Origin: DASPWV01 sp046726375
GTDB lineage: Bacteria; Acidobacteriota; Vicinamibacteria; Vicinamibacterales; UBA2999
Direction: 5' to 3'
Assembly (NCBI GenBank): GCA_046726375.1
Contig: JBKPAJ010000086.1
Span: 1-64,000 of the forward strand
DNA: 64,000 nucleotides
The translations under genes and the position numbers were made by a program. The notes under the pieces are model-generated. The model did no database searches. It was not told where the DNA came from and saw nothing but the letters and a program-made list of their open reading frames with translations. Shown here in pieces: positions 16,728 through 25,275 of this stretch; positions within the stretch are counted from its first letter, which is position 1; each line of letters begins with the position of its first letter.

Positions 16728-18603
16728 GATCGCGGCACTCGCGTGCGCGGCGATCGTAATCGCGGCACACGCCGCGGCGCAGGAACCGGTCTCCTACCAG
16801 CTCACGTTTCCGGCACCCGAACATCATTGGCTGCAGGTCGAAGCGACGTTCGCGTCGCTGCCACCCGGGTCACTGCAGCTTCGTATGAGCCGCTCGTCGC
16901 CCGGTCGCTACGCCCTGCATGAGTTTGGCAAAAACATCATCGACGTGCGCATGACAGACGGCAAAGGGAAGACGCTGACCGCGACACGTCCGAATCTCCA
17001 CGGCTGGGATGTCGCCGGTCACGACGGAACCGTGGTGGTGACCTACCGGATCTACGGCGACCGTGTGGACGGTACATATCTCGCCGTTGACGCGACGCAC
17101 GCACACATGAACATCCCGGCAACGCTGATGTGGGCGCGTGGTCTGGAGATGCGTCCCGCACGCGTCACATTTGTGCCGCCCACGGGTCGTCAGTGGCGCG
17201 TGGCGACGCAGTTGTACCCGACACCCGATCCCAACACGTTCACCGCGCCGAACATGCACTATCTTATGGACAGTCCTACAGAGTTCAGCGCGCACACGCT
17301 CCGCACATTCACGGTGCCGGACGGGACCAATGGCGGGGGTCCCACATTCCGCATTGCACTGCACCACGACGGCAGCGACGCCGACGCCGATGCGTTCGCG
17401 CGCGACACTGAAAAGATCGTTCGTCAGACCAAAGCGGTGTTCGGCGAGTTTCCACGCTACGAGAACAACACCTACACCTTCCTCGCCGACTATCTGCCAT
17501 GGGCGAGCGGCGACGGTATGGAGCATCGCAACAGCACGGTGCTCTCTTCGACCGGCGCGCTCCGCGATCCTGGGCGCCGCAGCGGGTTGCTCGGCACCGT
17601 CGCGCACGAGTACTTTCACTCGTGGAACATGGAGCGGATTCGATCGCAGGCGATCGAGCCGTTCAATTTCGAGGACGCGAACGTCTCCGATGAACTGTGG
17701 CTCGGTGAGGGCTTCACGAGCTACTACGACGACTTGATCCTCTGCCGCAGCGGGCTGTCGTCGCTCGATCAGGTGCTCGCCAGCTTTGCCGGCAACATCA
17801 CCGCGGTCATGACGAGTCCGGCGCGTCAGGTTCGCAGCGCCGAGGAGATGAGCCGGTTGGCGCCGTTGACCGACGCCGCCGTCTCGATCGATCGCACGTA
17901 TTGGCCGAACACGTTCATTTCCTATTACACATGGGGCGCGGCTCTTGGCATTGGCCTCGACCTCACGCTGCGCGATCGGTCGAACGGCGCCCTGTCGTTG
18001 GACGACTTCATGCGCGCCCTGTGGGCCGACTTCGGCCGTCCTGGACAGAAAGAACCGGGCATCGTAGCCACGCCGTACAGCATGCAGGACCTGAAGAACA
18101 CGCTGGCCAAGGTCTCGGGCGATCGCGGCTTTGCCGACGATTTCTTCGCGCGCTTCATTCAAGGCCACGAGGTCGTGGATTACCCGCGGCTGCTCGCGCG
18201 CGCAGGGTTGAGCGCGCGCAAACGTGCGGGCGGCCGCGCGTGGTTTGCCGGCAGCGAGATGCTCAACTTCTCCAGCGCCGGCGCACACGTGGCCGCCCTC
18301 GCCACTCTCGAGTCGCCCCTCTATAAAGCCGGTGTCGATGAGGACGATTTGATCGTGTCGCTGGACGGCACGCCGCTCGCGTCGCAGGAGGCGCTGGACG
18401 GCGTGCTGCGACGGCACAAACCCGGCGACAGCGTTGCCATGCGTGTCGTCCGCCGCGGCGGTGAAATCGTGAACAGCACGATCACGTTCGAAGAAAATCC
18501 GCAGCTCGAGATCGTCCCGATCGAGAAGTCCGGCGGAACACTGTCGCCGGAGCAAAAGCAGTTTCGCGACGGCTGGCTGGGCTCAAAAGTGGGGGCACGA
18601 TGA
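16708..18603 (+). CDS. M61-family (glycyl aminopeptidase-like) peptidase with PDZ domain
   Basis: A 631-residue exported zinc peptidase. A signal peptide (IAALACAAIVIAAHAAAQ) is followed by an N-terminal beta domain, the catalytic domain with zinc motif VAHEYFHSWNMERI, the third ligand in ELWLGEGFTSYYDDL, and a C-terminal PDZ domain (PLYKAGVDEDDLIVSLDGTP). ATG 16708, with AAGAGGGA just upstream, gives a proper signal peptide, whereas the longer frame would not. It overlaps the kinase gene by 20 bases and the rhodanese gene by ATGA, so translation is coupled in both directions. Confidence 0.9.
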   Translation: MQRSDRKIAALACAAIVIAAHAAAQEPVSYQLTFPAPEHHWLQVEATFASLPPGSLQLRMSRSSPGRYALHEFGKNIIDVRMTDGKGKTLTATRPNLHGWDVAGHDGTVVVTYRIYGDRVDGTYLAVDATHAHMNIPATLMWARGLEMRPARVTFVPPTGRQWRVATQLYPTPDPNTFTAPNMHYLMDSPTEFSAHTLRTFTVPDGTNGGGPTFRIALHHDGSDADADAFARDTEKIVRQTKAVFGEFPRYENNTYTFLADYLPWASGDGMEHRNSTVLSSTGALRDPGRRSGLLGTVAHEYFHSWNMERIRSQAIEPFNFEDANVSDELWLGEGFTSYYDDLILCRSGLSSLDQVLASFAGNITAVMTSPARQVRSAEEMSRLAPLTDAAVSIDRTYWPNTFISYYTWGAALGIGLDLTLRDRSNGALSLDDFMRALWADFGRPGQKEPGIVATPYSMQDLKNTLAKVSGDRGFADDFFARFIQGHEVVDYPRLLARAGLSARKRAGGRAWFAGSEMLNFSSAGAHVAALATLESPLYKAGVDEDDLIVSLDGTPLASQEALDGVLRRHKPGDSVAMRVVRRGGEIVNSTITFEENPQLEIVPIEKSGGTLSPEQKQFRDGWLGSKVGAR

Positions 18604-18953
18604 CCCGAATCGTCAGTCAGAACCCGAACGACGTGCCGCGTATCACCATCGACGAAGTCAAGAAGTTGATGGCCGGCCGGCAAGTCATCCTCGTCGACGT
18701 GCGGGACAAGCAGTCGTTTGGCGAAGGCCACATGACAGGCGCGATCAACATCGTGTTCGACGACATTCCCAATTACGTCGAGAAGCTCGCGAAAGACAAA
18801 CGCGTGGTCGTCACCTACTGTGCGTGACCGGACGAAGCCACGAGCGCCCGTGCGGCGCTGGACATGATGGCGTTCGGGTTGAAGAATGTGAAGGCCATGA
18901 AGGGTGGCTGGAATGAGTGGCTCCGTCGCGGTGAGAAGGTCGTGCGGAAATAA
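18600..18953 (+). CDS. Rhodanese-domain protein with in-frame TGA (candidate selenoprotein)
   Basis: Read through the TGA at 18825-18827, the frame gives a 117-residue single rhodanese domain: ITIDEVKKLMAGRQVILVDV, GHMTGAINIVFDDIPNYVEK, VVVTYCA-(TGA)-PDEATS, and the standard C-terminus AMKGGWNEWLRRGEK, with TAA at 18951. The TGA is residue 76, two after the Cys of the active-site loop, where relatives usually read YCxCP. The rest of the frame is undamaged, which favours selenocysteine over decay, and a hairpin lies at SECIS distance. Rhodaneses transfer sulfur or selenium through this loop. The alternatives are a nonsense mutation or a base error; the truncated 75-residue product would lack a third of the fold. 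ATG overlaps the M61 stop. Confidence 0.7.
18825..18859 (+). promoter_or_regulatory. TGA codon and candidate bacterial SECIS hairpin
   Basis: After TGA (18825-18827) the sequence AGCGCC (18843-18848), loop CGTGC (18849-18853), GGCGCT (18854-18859) forms a perfect 6-bp stem with a 5-base loop whose second base is G. The loop begins 21 bases after the TGA. Bacterial SECIS elements are coding-sequence hairpins in about this position with a G early in the loop. GC-rich DNA makes such stems by chance, so this supports the idea without proving it. Confidence 0.4.
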
Positions 18954-19005
18954 GAACGAAGAACACTCCCGTCGACTGTTGACCGTCGCCCGCAGAAGCC
19001 CGCTG

Positions 19006-20364
19006 TTAATCCGCTTCCGACAGAGGGATGCCGAACCGTTCGGCCATTCGATACAGCGTTCGCCGATCGATGCCCATCACTTCGGCGGCGCGGGTGCGGT
19101 TGCCGGCCACCTGCTCGAGCACGTGCACCAGATAGCGGCGCTCGATCTCCTCGAGCGTTGGAAGATCGTCGAACAAACGCTTTTCCAGAGCCGGCGCCCG
19201 TGGGGTGAGCGTGGGAGGCAGATCGCGGACGTCGATCATGCTGCTGCGGCTGAAGACGACCAGCCGCTCGATCGCGTTTTCGAGCTCGCGCACATTGCCG
19301 GGCCAGTGATAGGCGGATAACGCTTCGATCGCCGCCGCCGAAACCTCCACCTGTTTGCGCGCCTTTGCCGACGCTGCGCTCACGAACCGCTCAACCAGGA
19401 GTGGGATGTCCTCGCGGCGTTCTCGAAGCGGGGGGATGTGGATCAGCACGACACCGAGGCGGTAATAAAGGTCCTGCCGAAACCTGCCTTCCACCACCGC
19501 CTTGTCGATGTCGACGTTGGTTGCGCCGACGATACGTACGTCCACTTTGTTCGGCCGGCTCGAACCGACTGGACGAACTTCGCCTTCCTGGAGCACGCGC
19601 AGCAACTTGACCTGCAGCGCCGGCGACATCTCACCCACTTCGTCGAGAAAGACGGTGCCGGTATGGGCCGTCTGAAACACGCCCTTGTTGTCGGCAATCG
19701 CACCGGTAAAGGAGCCTTTGATGTGACCGAAGAGCTCCGATTCGAGCAGCGTCTCCGTCAGCGCGCCGCAGTTGATCGGCACAAAGGGCCTGCCCGATCG
19801 ATTGCCGTGTTGATGAATGGCGCGCGCCACCAGTTCCTTGCCCGTGCCGCTCTCCCCGATGATGAGCACCGGCGCGTCGGCCGCGGCGGCATGCGCAATC
19901 TGTTTGTAGACACCGGTCATCGCCGGCGTCCGGCCGAGGAGCGCCGGCGGCATCGTGTCGCGGACCACGGCGGCGGGCGGCGGGGTTGCCGTCTTCTGCA
20001 GCGCGCGCTCGACCAGGCTTTTCAGTTCGGAGATGTTGAAAGGCTTGCTGACGAAATCAAACGCGCCCTCGCGCACCGCAGCCACCGCTTTTTCCAGTTC
20101 GCCGAACCCCGTGACGATGATGACTGGTGTGCCCGGTTTGGACTCGCGCACGGCGCGCAGCACGTCGATGCCATCGAGTCGCGCGTTGAGGCGAAGGTCG
20201 CTGATGACGAGATCGAACGGCTTCGCGCGCACACGCGCGAGCGCTTGCTCTGGATCGCTCGTCGCTTCGATCTCCCGATCCGGCCGGTTCAACAGCTCCT
20301 GAATGAATCGGCAGGTGCCAGGGTCGTCATCCAGAACGAGGATGCGCGAAGTGGCTACCACCAT
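19006..20364 (-). CDS. Sigma-54-dependent response regulator (NtrC/AtoC type)
   Basis: A 452-residue protein: a receiver domain (ILVLDDDPGTCRF, phospho-Asp in DLVISDLRLN, Lys in FVSKPFN), then an AAA+ domain with Walker A GESGTGKE, Walker B GTVFLDEVGEM and arginine finger region FRQDLYYRLG, then a Fis-type helix-turn-helix (VAGNRTRAAEVMGIDRRTLY). The sigma-54 contact loop reads GSFTGA in place of GAFTGA. Activators of this kind drive sigma-54 promoters after phosphorylation. ATG 20364 is preferred to the TTG at 20370. It lies 28 bases behind coxB on the same strand and may be cotranscribed. A TAGACT -10-like box (20380-20375) could also give it its own promoter. Confidence 0.9.
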   Translation of the reverse strand: MVVATSRILVLDDDPGTCRFIQELLNRPDREIEATSDPEQALARVRAKPFDLVISDLRLNARLDGIDVLRAVRESKPGTPVIIVTGFGELEKAVAAVREGAFDFVSKPFNISELKSLVERALQKTATPPPAAVVRDTMPPALLGRTPAMTGVYKQIAHAAAADAPVLIIGESGTGKELVARAIHQHGNRSGRPFVPINCGALTETLLESELFGHIKGSFTGAIADNKGVFQTAHTGTVFLDEVGEMSPALQVKLLRVLQEGEVRPVGSSRPNKVDVRIVGATNVDIDKAVVEGRFRQDLYYRLGVVLIHIPPLRERREDIPLLVERFVSAASAKARKQVEVSAAAIEALSAYHWPGNVRELENAIERLVVFSRSSMIDVRDLPPTLTPRAPALEKRLFDDLPTLEEIERRYLVHVLEQVAGNRTRAAEVMGIDRRTLYRMAERFGIPLSEAD

Positions 20365-20392
20365 GGGCAATCAGAGTCTACTCTCACTGCGC

Positions 20393-21139
20393 TCAGCGGC
20401 GGCCAGGCAGCAACGCCAGCTCGGACGTAAGCCAGCGCTGCCATTCCTCGGGCGTGAGCACCGTGTATTCACCACGCATGCGATAGTGACCCACACCGCA
20501 CAGCTGGGAGCAGGCGATATCCCATTTTCCGCGCACGATCGGCGTAAACCAGGTGCGCGTCTCCATGCCCGGCACGGCGTCCTGTCGCACGCGCATTTCG
20601 TTGAGCGTAAACGAGTGGATGACGTCGCGACTCGACAGCTCGACAATCACCGGTCGGCCAAGCGGCAGCATCAGCACGTTGAGAAGCCCAATGTCGTCAC
20701 GGGCGTCAGGATCGGTGCGATCGATTCCAACCGGGTTGGCGGCGCCGATCAAGGCCTGGCTTGTGCGGCCGAATTTCTCGTCTGGTCCGGGGTAGTGAAT
20801 GTTCCACGTAAACTGTTCGGCCGCCACTCGAACATGGAGCGGCGCTGAAGCGACCGGCGGTGGCGTGTTGCGCGCAAACCATGCGGGCAACGCTGCAGTG
20901 GCCAGAAGAATCGCGTCCCCGGCAATGACCAAGCCGATCGCGACGACGGCGATGATGGGCCGCAGACCCTCGGTGAGCGGTTGCGGCTGTCTGCCTCGCC
21001 GGAAACGAATGAGGACGTACACGAAAAATACGCCCCATGCCAGCGCCTGAAAGGCCATGTGTGCGTGCACACCCTGCAGCACGCTGTCGAGCTCCGCTGC
21101 CTGCTGCGATCCGGCCACGGGCAGAAGACGCTCGATCAT
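20393..21139 (-). CDS. coxB: Cytochrome c oxidase subunit II
   Basis: A 248-residue subunit II with N-terminal membrane helices (AFQALAWGVFFVYVLIRF and AVVAIGLVIAGDAILLATAA) and a periplasmic cupredoxin domain. The CuA site is complete: His in VIHSFTLNEMR, then CSQLCGVGHYRM supplying two Cys, His and Met (the backbone-ligand Glu is Gln). No haem c tail is fused, so it is not a caa3 subunit. ATG 21139 is the true start; it overlaps the stop of the small upstream gene by ATGA, and the longer frame runs through other genes. It accepts electrons from cytochrome c and passes them to subunit I. Confidence 0.92.
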   Translation of the reverse strand: MIERLLPVAGSQQAAELDSVLQGVHAHMAFQALAWGVFFVYVLIRFRRGRQPQPLTEGLRPIIAVVAIGLVIAGDAILLATAALPAWFARNTPPPVASAPLHVRVAAEQFTWNIHYPGPDEKFGRTSQALIGAANPVGIDRTDPDARDDIGLLNVLMLPLGRPVIVELSSRDVIHSFTLNEMRVRQDAVPGMETRTWFTPIVRGKWDIACSQLCGVGHYRMRGEYTVLTPEEWQRWLTSELALLPGRR

Positions 21140-21330
21140 GATTCGCGTTCCGCTTTCGCGAGGCGCCAGGCAAAGCGCGCGATTGCGCCGAGCACGCCGA
21201 CCAGCACGATCCCGAGCACCAGCGCGCCGGCGCGAGCGCCGTCGGTGAGCAGGCTCGCGTTGCCGTCCAGACAAAACGGACAGCCGAACAGCGCTACACG
21301 AGATAGAAGCTGACGAGAATGACGAGCCAT
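21136..21330 (-). CDS. Small membrane protein with CPFC motif in the cox operon
   Basis: A frame of up to 64 residues overlaps the end of the CoxA-CoxC gene and joins coxB by an ATGA overlap. It contains LFGCPFCLDGNASLLTDGAR, one hydrophobic segment (AGALVLGIVLVGVLGAIARF) and a basic tail. ATG 21330 is the only ATG nearby; a shorter non-ATG start is possible. The coupling to coxB argues it is real. The CPxC pair before a membrane helix could bind copper or haem during oxidase assembly, or be a redox-active thiol pair. I recognise no family. Confidence 0.5.
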   Translation of the reverse strand: MARHSRQLLSRVALFGCPFCLDGNASLLTDGARAGALVLGIVLVGVLGAIARFAWRLAKAERES

Positions 21331-23402
21331 ACGACGTCCACGAAGTACCAATAGAGCCGAAGTGCATGCAATCGCGCACGATCGCGTTCCTCGGACCGGC
21401 CCACACCAGCCGCAAGCCACAGATTCGCGACCATCCCGCCGGCGACGTGAACGGCGTGTACGCCGGTGAGAACGAACCAGGAAGCCAACAGCAGGTTTGC
21501 TGCAGGCGTGTGCCCGCTCATCAGGAGGTTGCGGTAGTCCGCCGCTTTCATCGCGACGAACACCGCGAACAGCAGAAACGACACCATGGCCGCGAGCCGA
21601 ATACGTCGAGTTGACCGCATGCTGAGCGCGGCTGTACCCGCGGCGAGCACGAGCGTCATGAGCAGCGCCGAAGCGGGATGCAGAAGGCTGGCAGCGTCAG
21701 GCCAACCCGTTGAACCGGCGCGCAAAAGCACGTACGCCGAAAGGAAGGAACCAAAGAGCATCGCCTCGGATGCCAGAAACAACCAGATGCCGAGCCGCAC
21801 GTTGCTGATGCGGGTGTCTGGCCGGGCGCCGTAGGTCCAGGGAATCGCCGTCGCCCGCTCGGTGGGCTCGCGTGATGTGCGCGTCCGTCCGCGAAGGCTC
21901 ACGACGAGATTGATCACGAATGCGAATTGAAAGATGCCGAGCGCGACCGCGGCCCACGTCATGTGCGCGTGCACGGGCAAGGCAGGTTGCGCATGGGTGT
22001 ACTGCAGACCGCCATCATAGAGGCGCCGGTTGATGCCCCGCAGCCCCATCGTGAACATCGGTAGAAAGATCGCGTTCATGGCGAGAAGCGATCCCCAAAA
22101 ATGCACCAGGCCGAGCGCGCGGTTCATCGCACGTCCGGTCACCACCGGAAACCAGTAGTAGGTCCCGGCAAAGATCGCGAAGATAGTGCCGGGCGCCACG
22201 ACGTAGTGAAAGTGGCCCACGACGTACCACGTGTCGTGGAGCTGAATGTCGCTGGCGGCGAGGCCGAGGGGCAGGCCGGTCAACCCGCCGATGCCGAACA
22301 TCGGCAGGAACGCGAGCGCGAACAGCATTGGCGTTGTAAACGCAATCGAACCACCCCAGAGCGACAGCATCAACGATGAGATCAGCACCACCGACGGAAC
22401 GGAAATGATCATCGTCGTGATCTGAAAAAACGTGCTCAGTCGCGTCCCCATGCCGGTGAGAAACATGTGATGCACCCAGACCACCAGCGACATCACGCCG
22501 ATGAACACGACCGAGGCGACCATTGCGCGATAGCCCCACAACGGCTTCAGCGTATTGGCCGCGATCACTTCCGCGACGATGCCGATTGCCGGAAGGATGA
22601 GGACGTACACCTCGGGATGACCAAGAAACCAGAACAGGTGCTGCCACAGCAACGGGTTGCCCCCGCCCGTGGGACCTTGCAGCGGCGCGCCGGCGACATA
22701 CAATCCCGAGGGCAAAAAAAAACTCGTTCCCGCAAGACGATCCATCAGCTGCAAGACCGCGGCGGCCTGAAGGGCTGGAAACGCCAGTAACAGCAGCAGC
22801 GCGGTGATCAACTGCGCCCAGACGAAAAACGACATGCGCGAAAACGCAATGCCGTCAGCGCGCAGCTGCACGATGGTCGCGATCATGTTGATCGCGTTGA
22901 GCGCGGACGAGACGCCGAGCAGGAAGATGGCGACCAGCCAATAATTCTGACCTTGCGTGGCCAGCACCGCGAGCGGCGGATACGACGTCCATCCTGAATT
23001 CGCGGCGCCCATCGGCACGAAGAAGCTGACGAGAGACACCACTCCCGCCACGAAATACAGCCAGAAGCTCGCCGCGTTCAGCCGCGGAAACGCCATCTCG
23101 CGTGCACCGATCTGCAACGGCACGATGTAATTGCCGAACGCGCCGGCCAGGAGCGGGACAACGGCGAGAAAAATCATCACGGTGCCGTGCATCGCCACGA
23201 GCTGGTTGTAGAACTCGGGAAGCATGTAACCGCTCGGCGCATTGTTCTCGCCGATGGCGGCCGCAATGAGCGGCGGCAGGGGAGAAGTGGGCCACGCGAG
23301 TTGCCACCGCATGACCAGCATCAACAGAAAGCCGACGAGGAGAAAGGCGAGCGCGGTCACGCCGTATTGCAATCCGATGGTCCGGTGGTCAGTCCAACGC
23401 AT
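21294..23402 (-). CDS. coxAC: Cytochrome c oxidase subunit I-III fusion
   Basis: A 702-residue fusion. Residues 1 to about 500 are the haem-copper subunit I: low-spin haem His in VAMHGTVMIFL, the GHPEVYVLILP motif with the cross-linked His-Tyr pair, CuB His pair WVHHMF, and VGHFHYVVAP with the haem ligands. From about residue 520 the subunit III part follows, starting at RLGIWLFLASEAMLFGSF and ending LYWYFVDVVWLVILVSFYLV. Fusions of this type occur in some thermophiles and Acidobacteriota. The start ATG 23402 is preceded by GGGGG; the longer frame is antisense to the M61 gene. First gene of the operon, divergent from the second M61 gene. Confidence 0.93.
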   Translation of the reverse strand: MRWTDHRTIGLQYGVTALAFLLVGFLLMLVMRWQLAWPTSPLPPLIAAAIGENNAPSGYMLPEFYNQLVAMHGTVMIFLAVVPLLAGAFGNYIVPLQIGAREMAFPRLNAASFWLYFVAGVVSLVSFFVPMGAANSGWTSYPPLAVLATQGQNYWLVAIFLLGVSSALNAINMIATIVQLRADGIAFSRMSFFVWAQLITALLLLLAFPALQAAAVLQLMDRLAGTSFFLPSGLYVAGAPLQGPTGGGNPLLWQHLFWFLGHPEVYVLILPAIGIVAEVIAANTLKPLWGYRAMVASVVFIGVMSLVVWVHHMFLTGMGTRLSTFFQITTMIISVPSVVLISSLMLSLWGGSIAFTTPMLFALAFLPMFGIGGLTGLPLGLAASDIQLHDTWYVVGHFHYVVAPGTIFAIFAGTYYWFPVVTGRAMNRALGLVHFWGSLLAMNAIFLPMFTMGLRGINRRLYDGGLQYTHAQPALPVHAHMTWAAVALGIFQFAFVINLVVSLRGRTRTSREPTERATAIPWTYGARPDTRISNVRLGIWLFLASEAMLFGSFLSAYVLLRAGSTGWPDAASLLHPASALLMTLVLAAGTAALSMRSTRRIRLAAMVSFLLFAVFVAMKAADYRNLLMSGHTPAANLLLASWFVLTGVHAVHVAGGMVANLWLAAGVGRSEERDRARLHALRLYWYFVDVVWLVILVSFYLV

Positions 23403-23411
23403 CCGCCCCCT

Positions 23412-23417
23412 TACAAT
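23412..23417 (+). promoter_or_regulatory. -10-like TACAAT, 6 nt before the M61 start
   Basis: TACAAT is followed by exactly six bases and then ATG 23424, so a normally spaced transcription start would fall on the A of ATG. Only 21 bases separate this ATG from the divergent coxAC start, which leaves no room for a leader. No convincing -35 is seen. Confidence 0.5.
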
Positions 23418-23423
23418 ACCGCT

Positions 23424-25235
23424 ATGGCTCCACGAATTCCGGCGCTGCTCGCGTGCCTCACCATTGCCATGACTCTTACACGATCGATCGACGCACAAGC
23501 CCCCGAACCAATTCGTTACACGCTGCGATTTCCCGCGCCCCACACACACTACATGGAAGTGGAAGCCGTGTATCCCACGAGCGGGCGTCCGCAAACGGAG
23601 TTGTTCATGGCGGTGTGGACACCAGGCTCGTATCTGGTGCGGGAGTACGAGCGGCACGTGGAAAACGTCACAGCCAAGGGCCCGGATGGACGGCCGCGCG
23701 CGGTGCGGAAGACACGCAAGAACCGGTGGAGCATCGAGAGCGCCGGGGCTCCGGCCGTGACCGTCACCTATCGCGTCTACGGACGCGAGATGACGGTGCG
23801 CAACAACTGGATCGAAGCCGGCTTTGCCATGCTCAACGGCGCGCCGACGTTTCTCACACTCGTCGATCGCGCGGCTCGACCGCACGAAGTGCAGATCCAG
23901 CTTCCGGCGGCGTGGAAGGGCATCGCGACACCGCTCATCCCGATCGGCGGACGTCTCAACACGTTTCGCGCTGAAGACTTCGACACCCTCGTCGACAGCC
24001 CGATCATCATCGGCAATCCTGTGGTTCGCGAATTTCAAGTCGCAGACAAACGCCATTACCTGGCGCTCGAAGGCGATCCGTCGCTGTTCGACGCGGATCG
24101 CGCCGCTGCCGACGTTCAGAAAATCGTGGAGGCCGGCGGCAAGGTGATGGGCCGCTACGACTATCCGCACTACTACTTCCTGAACGTGATCACGGAAGCC
24201 GGCGGCGGGCTTGAACACAAGAACAGCTTTCTCGGCATGACGGGCCGCTTCACGACACGCACGCGACGGTCATATCTCGGCTGGCTCGGGCTCATCTCCC
24301 ACGAGTATTTTCACAACTGGAATGTGAAGCGCCTGAGGCCGATCGAACTGGGACCGTTCGATTACGAGAACGAGGTTCACAGCAAGGCGTTATGGATCGC
24401 CGAGGGCTTCACCGATTACTACGGTTCTCTTCTTCTCCGTCGCGCTGGGTTGGCCTCGCGTGACGAGTACTTCGAGGATCTTTCCGGTCAGATTGAAGCC
24501 GTGCAGACCACCCCAGGCCGCCTCGTGACACCGGTCGGCATGGCCTCGTACGACACCTGGATCAAACAGTATCGGCCCGACGAGAACACCCCCAACACCA
24601 CCGTCAACTACTACCCGAAGGGCGCGGTGATCGCGTTCCTGCTCGACGCGAAGATTCGCCAGGCCAGCAACGATGCCAAGTCGCTTGACGATGCGATGCG
24701 ACTCGCGTACGCGCGCTATTCGGGAGACAAGGGCTACACGCTCGATCAGTTCTATCAAACGATGAGCGAAGTGGCCGGCACCGATTTCAAGCCCTGGTTC
24801 GCGCGCGTCGTCGACACCACCGAGGAGCTCGATTACAACGAATCGCTCGAGTGGCTTGGGCTTCGGTTTCGCCCCGTCGACACACGCAACGGCCGTGCAT
24901 TTCTGGGCGCAGGCACGCGCATCGACGCGGGCCGCCTTCTCGTGTCGCAGGTGCGTCGCGGCACACCGGCGTTTGATGCCGGTGTCAACGTGGACGACGA
25001 GATTGTCGCGATTGACGACGTCAGAGTGCGTCCCGATGGGTTGCCGGCCAGGATGGAGCAATACAAGCCAGGCGACAAGGTGTCTCTGCTCGTCGCCCGG
25101 CGCGATCGCGTCATGCGGCTCGATGTGACGCTTGGCACGGAGCCGGGCCGCGCCTGGCGAGTCGAACCAGTGGCCACCCCAACCGAGGCGCAAAAACAGC
25201 ATCTGGCGAGCTGGCTAGGCGCCGAGGGTCATTAA
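23424..25235 (+). CDS. M61-family peptidase with PDZ domain (second copy)
   Basis: A 603-residue exported zinc peptidase similar in plan to the one at 16708 but clearly divergent. It has a signal peptide (IPALLACLTIAMTLTRSIDA), an N-terminal domain with MAVWTPGSYLVREYERHVEN, zinc motif ISHEYFHNWNVKRLRP, Glu in ALWIAEGFTDYYGSLLLRRA, and a PDZ domain near 500-570 (GTPAFDAGVNVDDEIVAIDD). Family enzymes remove N-terminal Gly or Ala residues in the periplasm. The longer upstream frame is antisense to coxA. The DUF5916 gene follows after 40 bases. Confidence 0.9.
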   Translation: MAPRIPALLACLTIAMTLTRSIDAQAPEPIRYTLRFPAPHTHYMEVEAVYPTSGRPQTELFMAVWTPGSYLVREYERHVENVTAKGPDGRPRAVRKTRKNRWSIESAGAPAVTVTYRVYGREMTVRNNWIEAGFAMLNGAPTFLTLVDRAARPHEVQIQLPAAWKGIATPLIPIGGRLNTFRAEDFDTLVDSPIIIGNPVVREFQVADKRHYLALEGDPSLFDADRAAADVQKIVEAGGKVMGRYDYPHYYFLNVITEAGGGLEHKNSFLGMTGRFTTRTRRSYLGWLGLISHEYFHNWNVKRLRPIELGPFDYENEVHSKALWIAEGFTDYYGSLLLRRAGLASRDEYFEDLSGQIEAVQTTPGRLVTPVGMASYDTWIKQYRPDENTPNTTVNYYPKGAVIAFLLDAKIRQASNDAKSLDDAMRLAYARYSGDKGYTLDQFYQTMSEVAGTDFKPWFARVVDTTEELDYNESLEWLGLRFRPVDTRNGRAFLGAGTRIDAGRLLVSQVRRGTPAFDAGVNVDDEIVAIDDVRVRPDGLPARMEQYKPGDKVSLLVARRDRVMRLDVTLGTEPGRAWRVEPVATPTEAQKQHLASWLGAEGH

Positions 25236-25275
25236 ATCCGGCCAAGCCAACCAATCCGCCGTCCATTCCGTCTAC

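Noticed and set aside
16870..18555. 561-residue open frame antisense to the M61 peptidase gene
   Set aside because: Shadow of a gene with clear zinc-peptidase motifs on the other strand; the antisense product has no recognisable domain.
23403..24218. Longer N-terminus for the CoxA-CoxC frame
   Set aside because: The extension is antisense to the second M61 gene and does not resemble oxidase; ATG 23402 has a GGGGG ribosome site and the family N-terminus.
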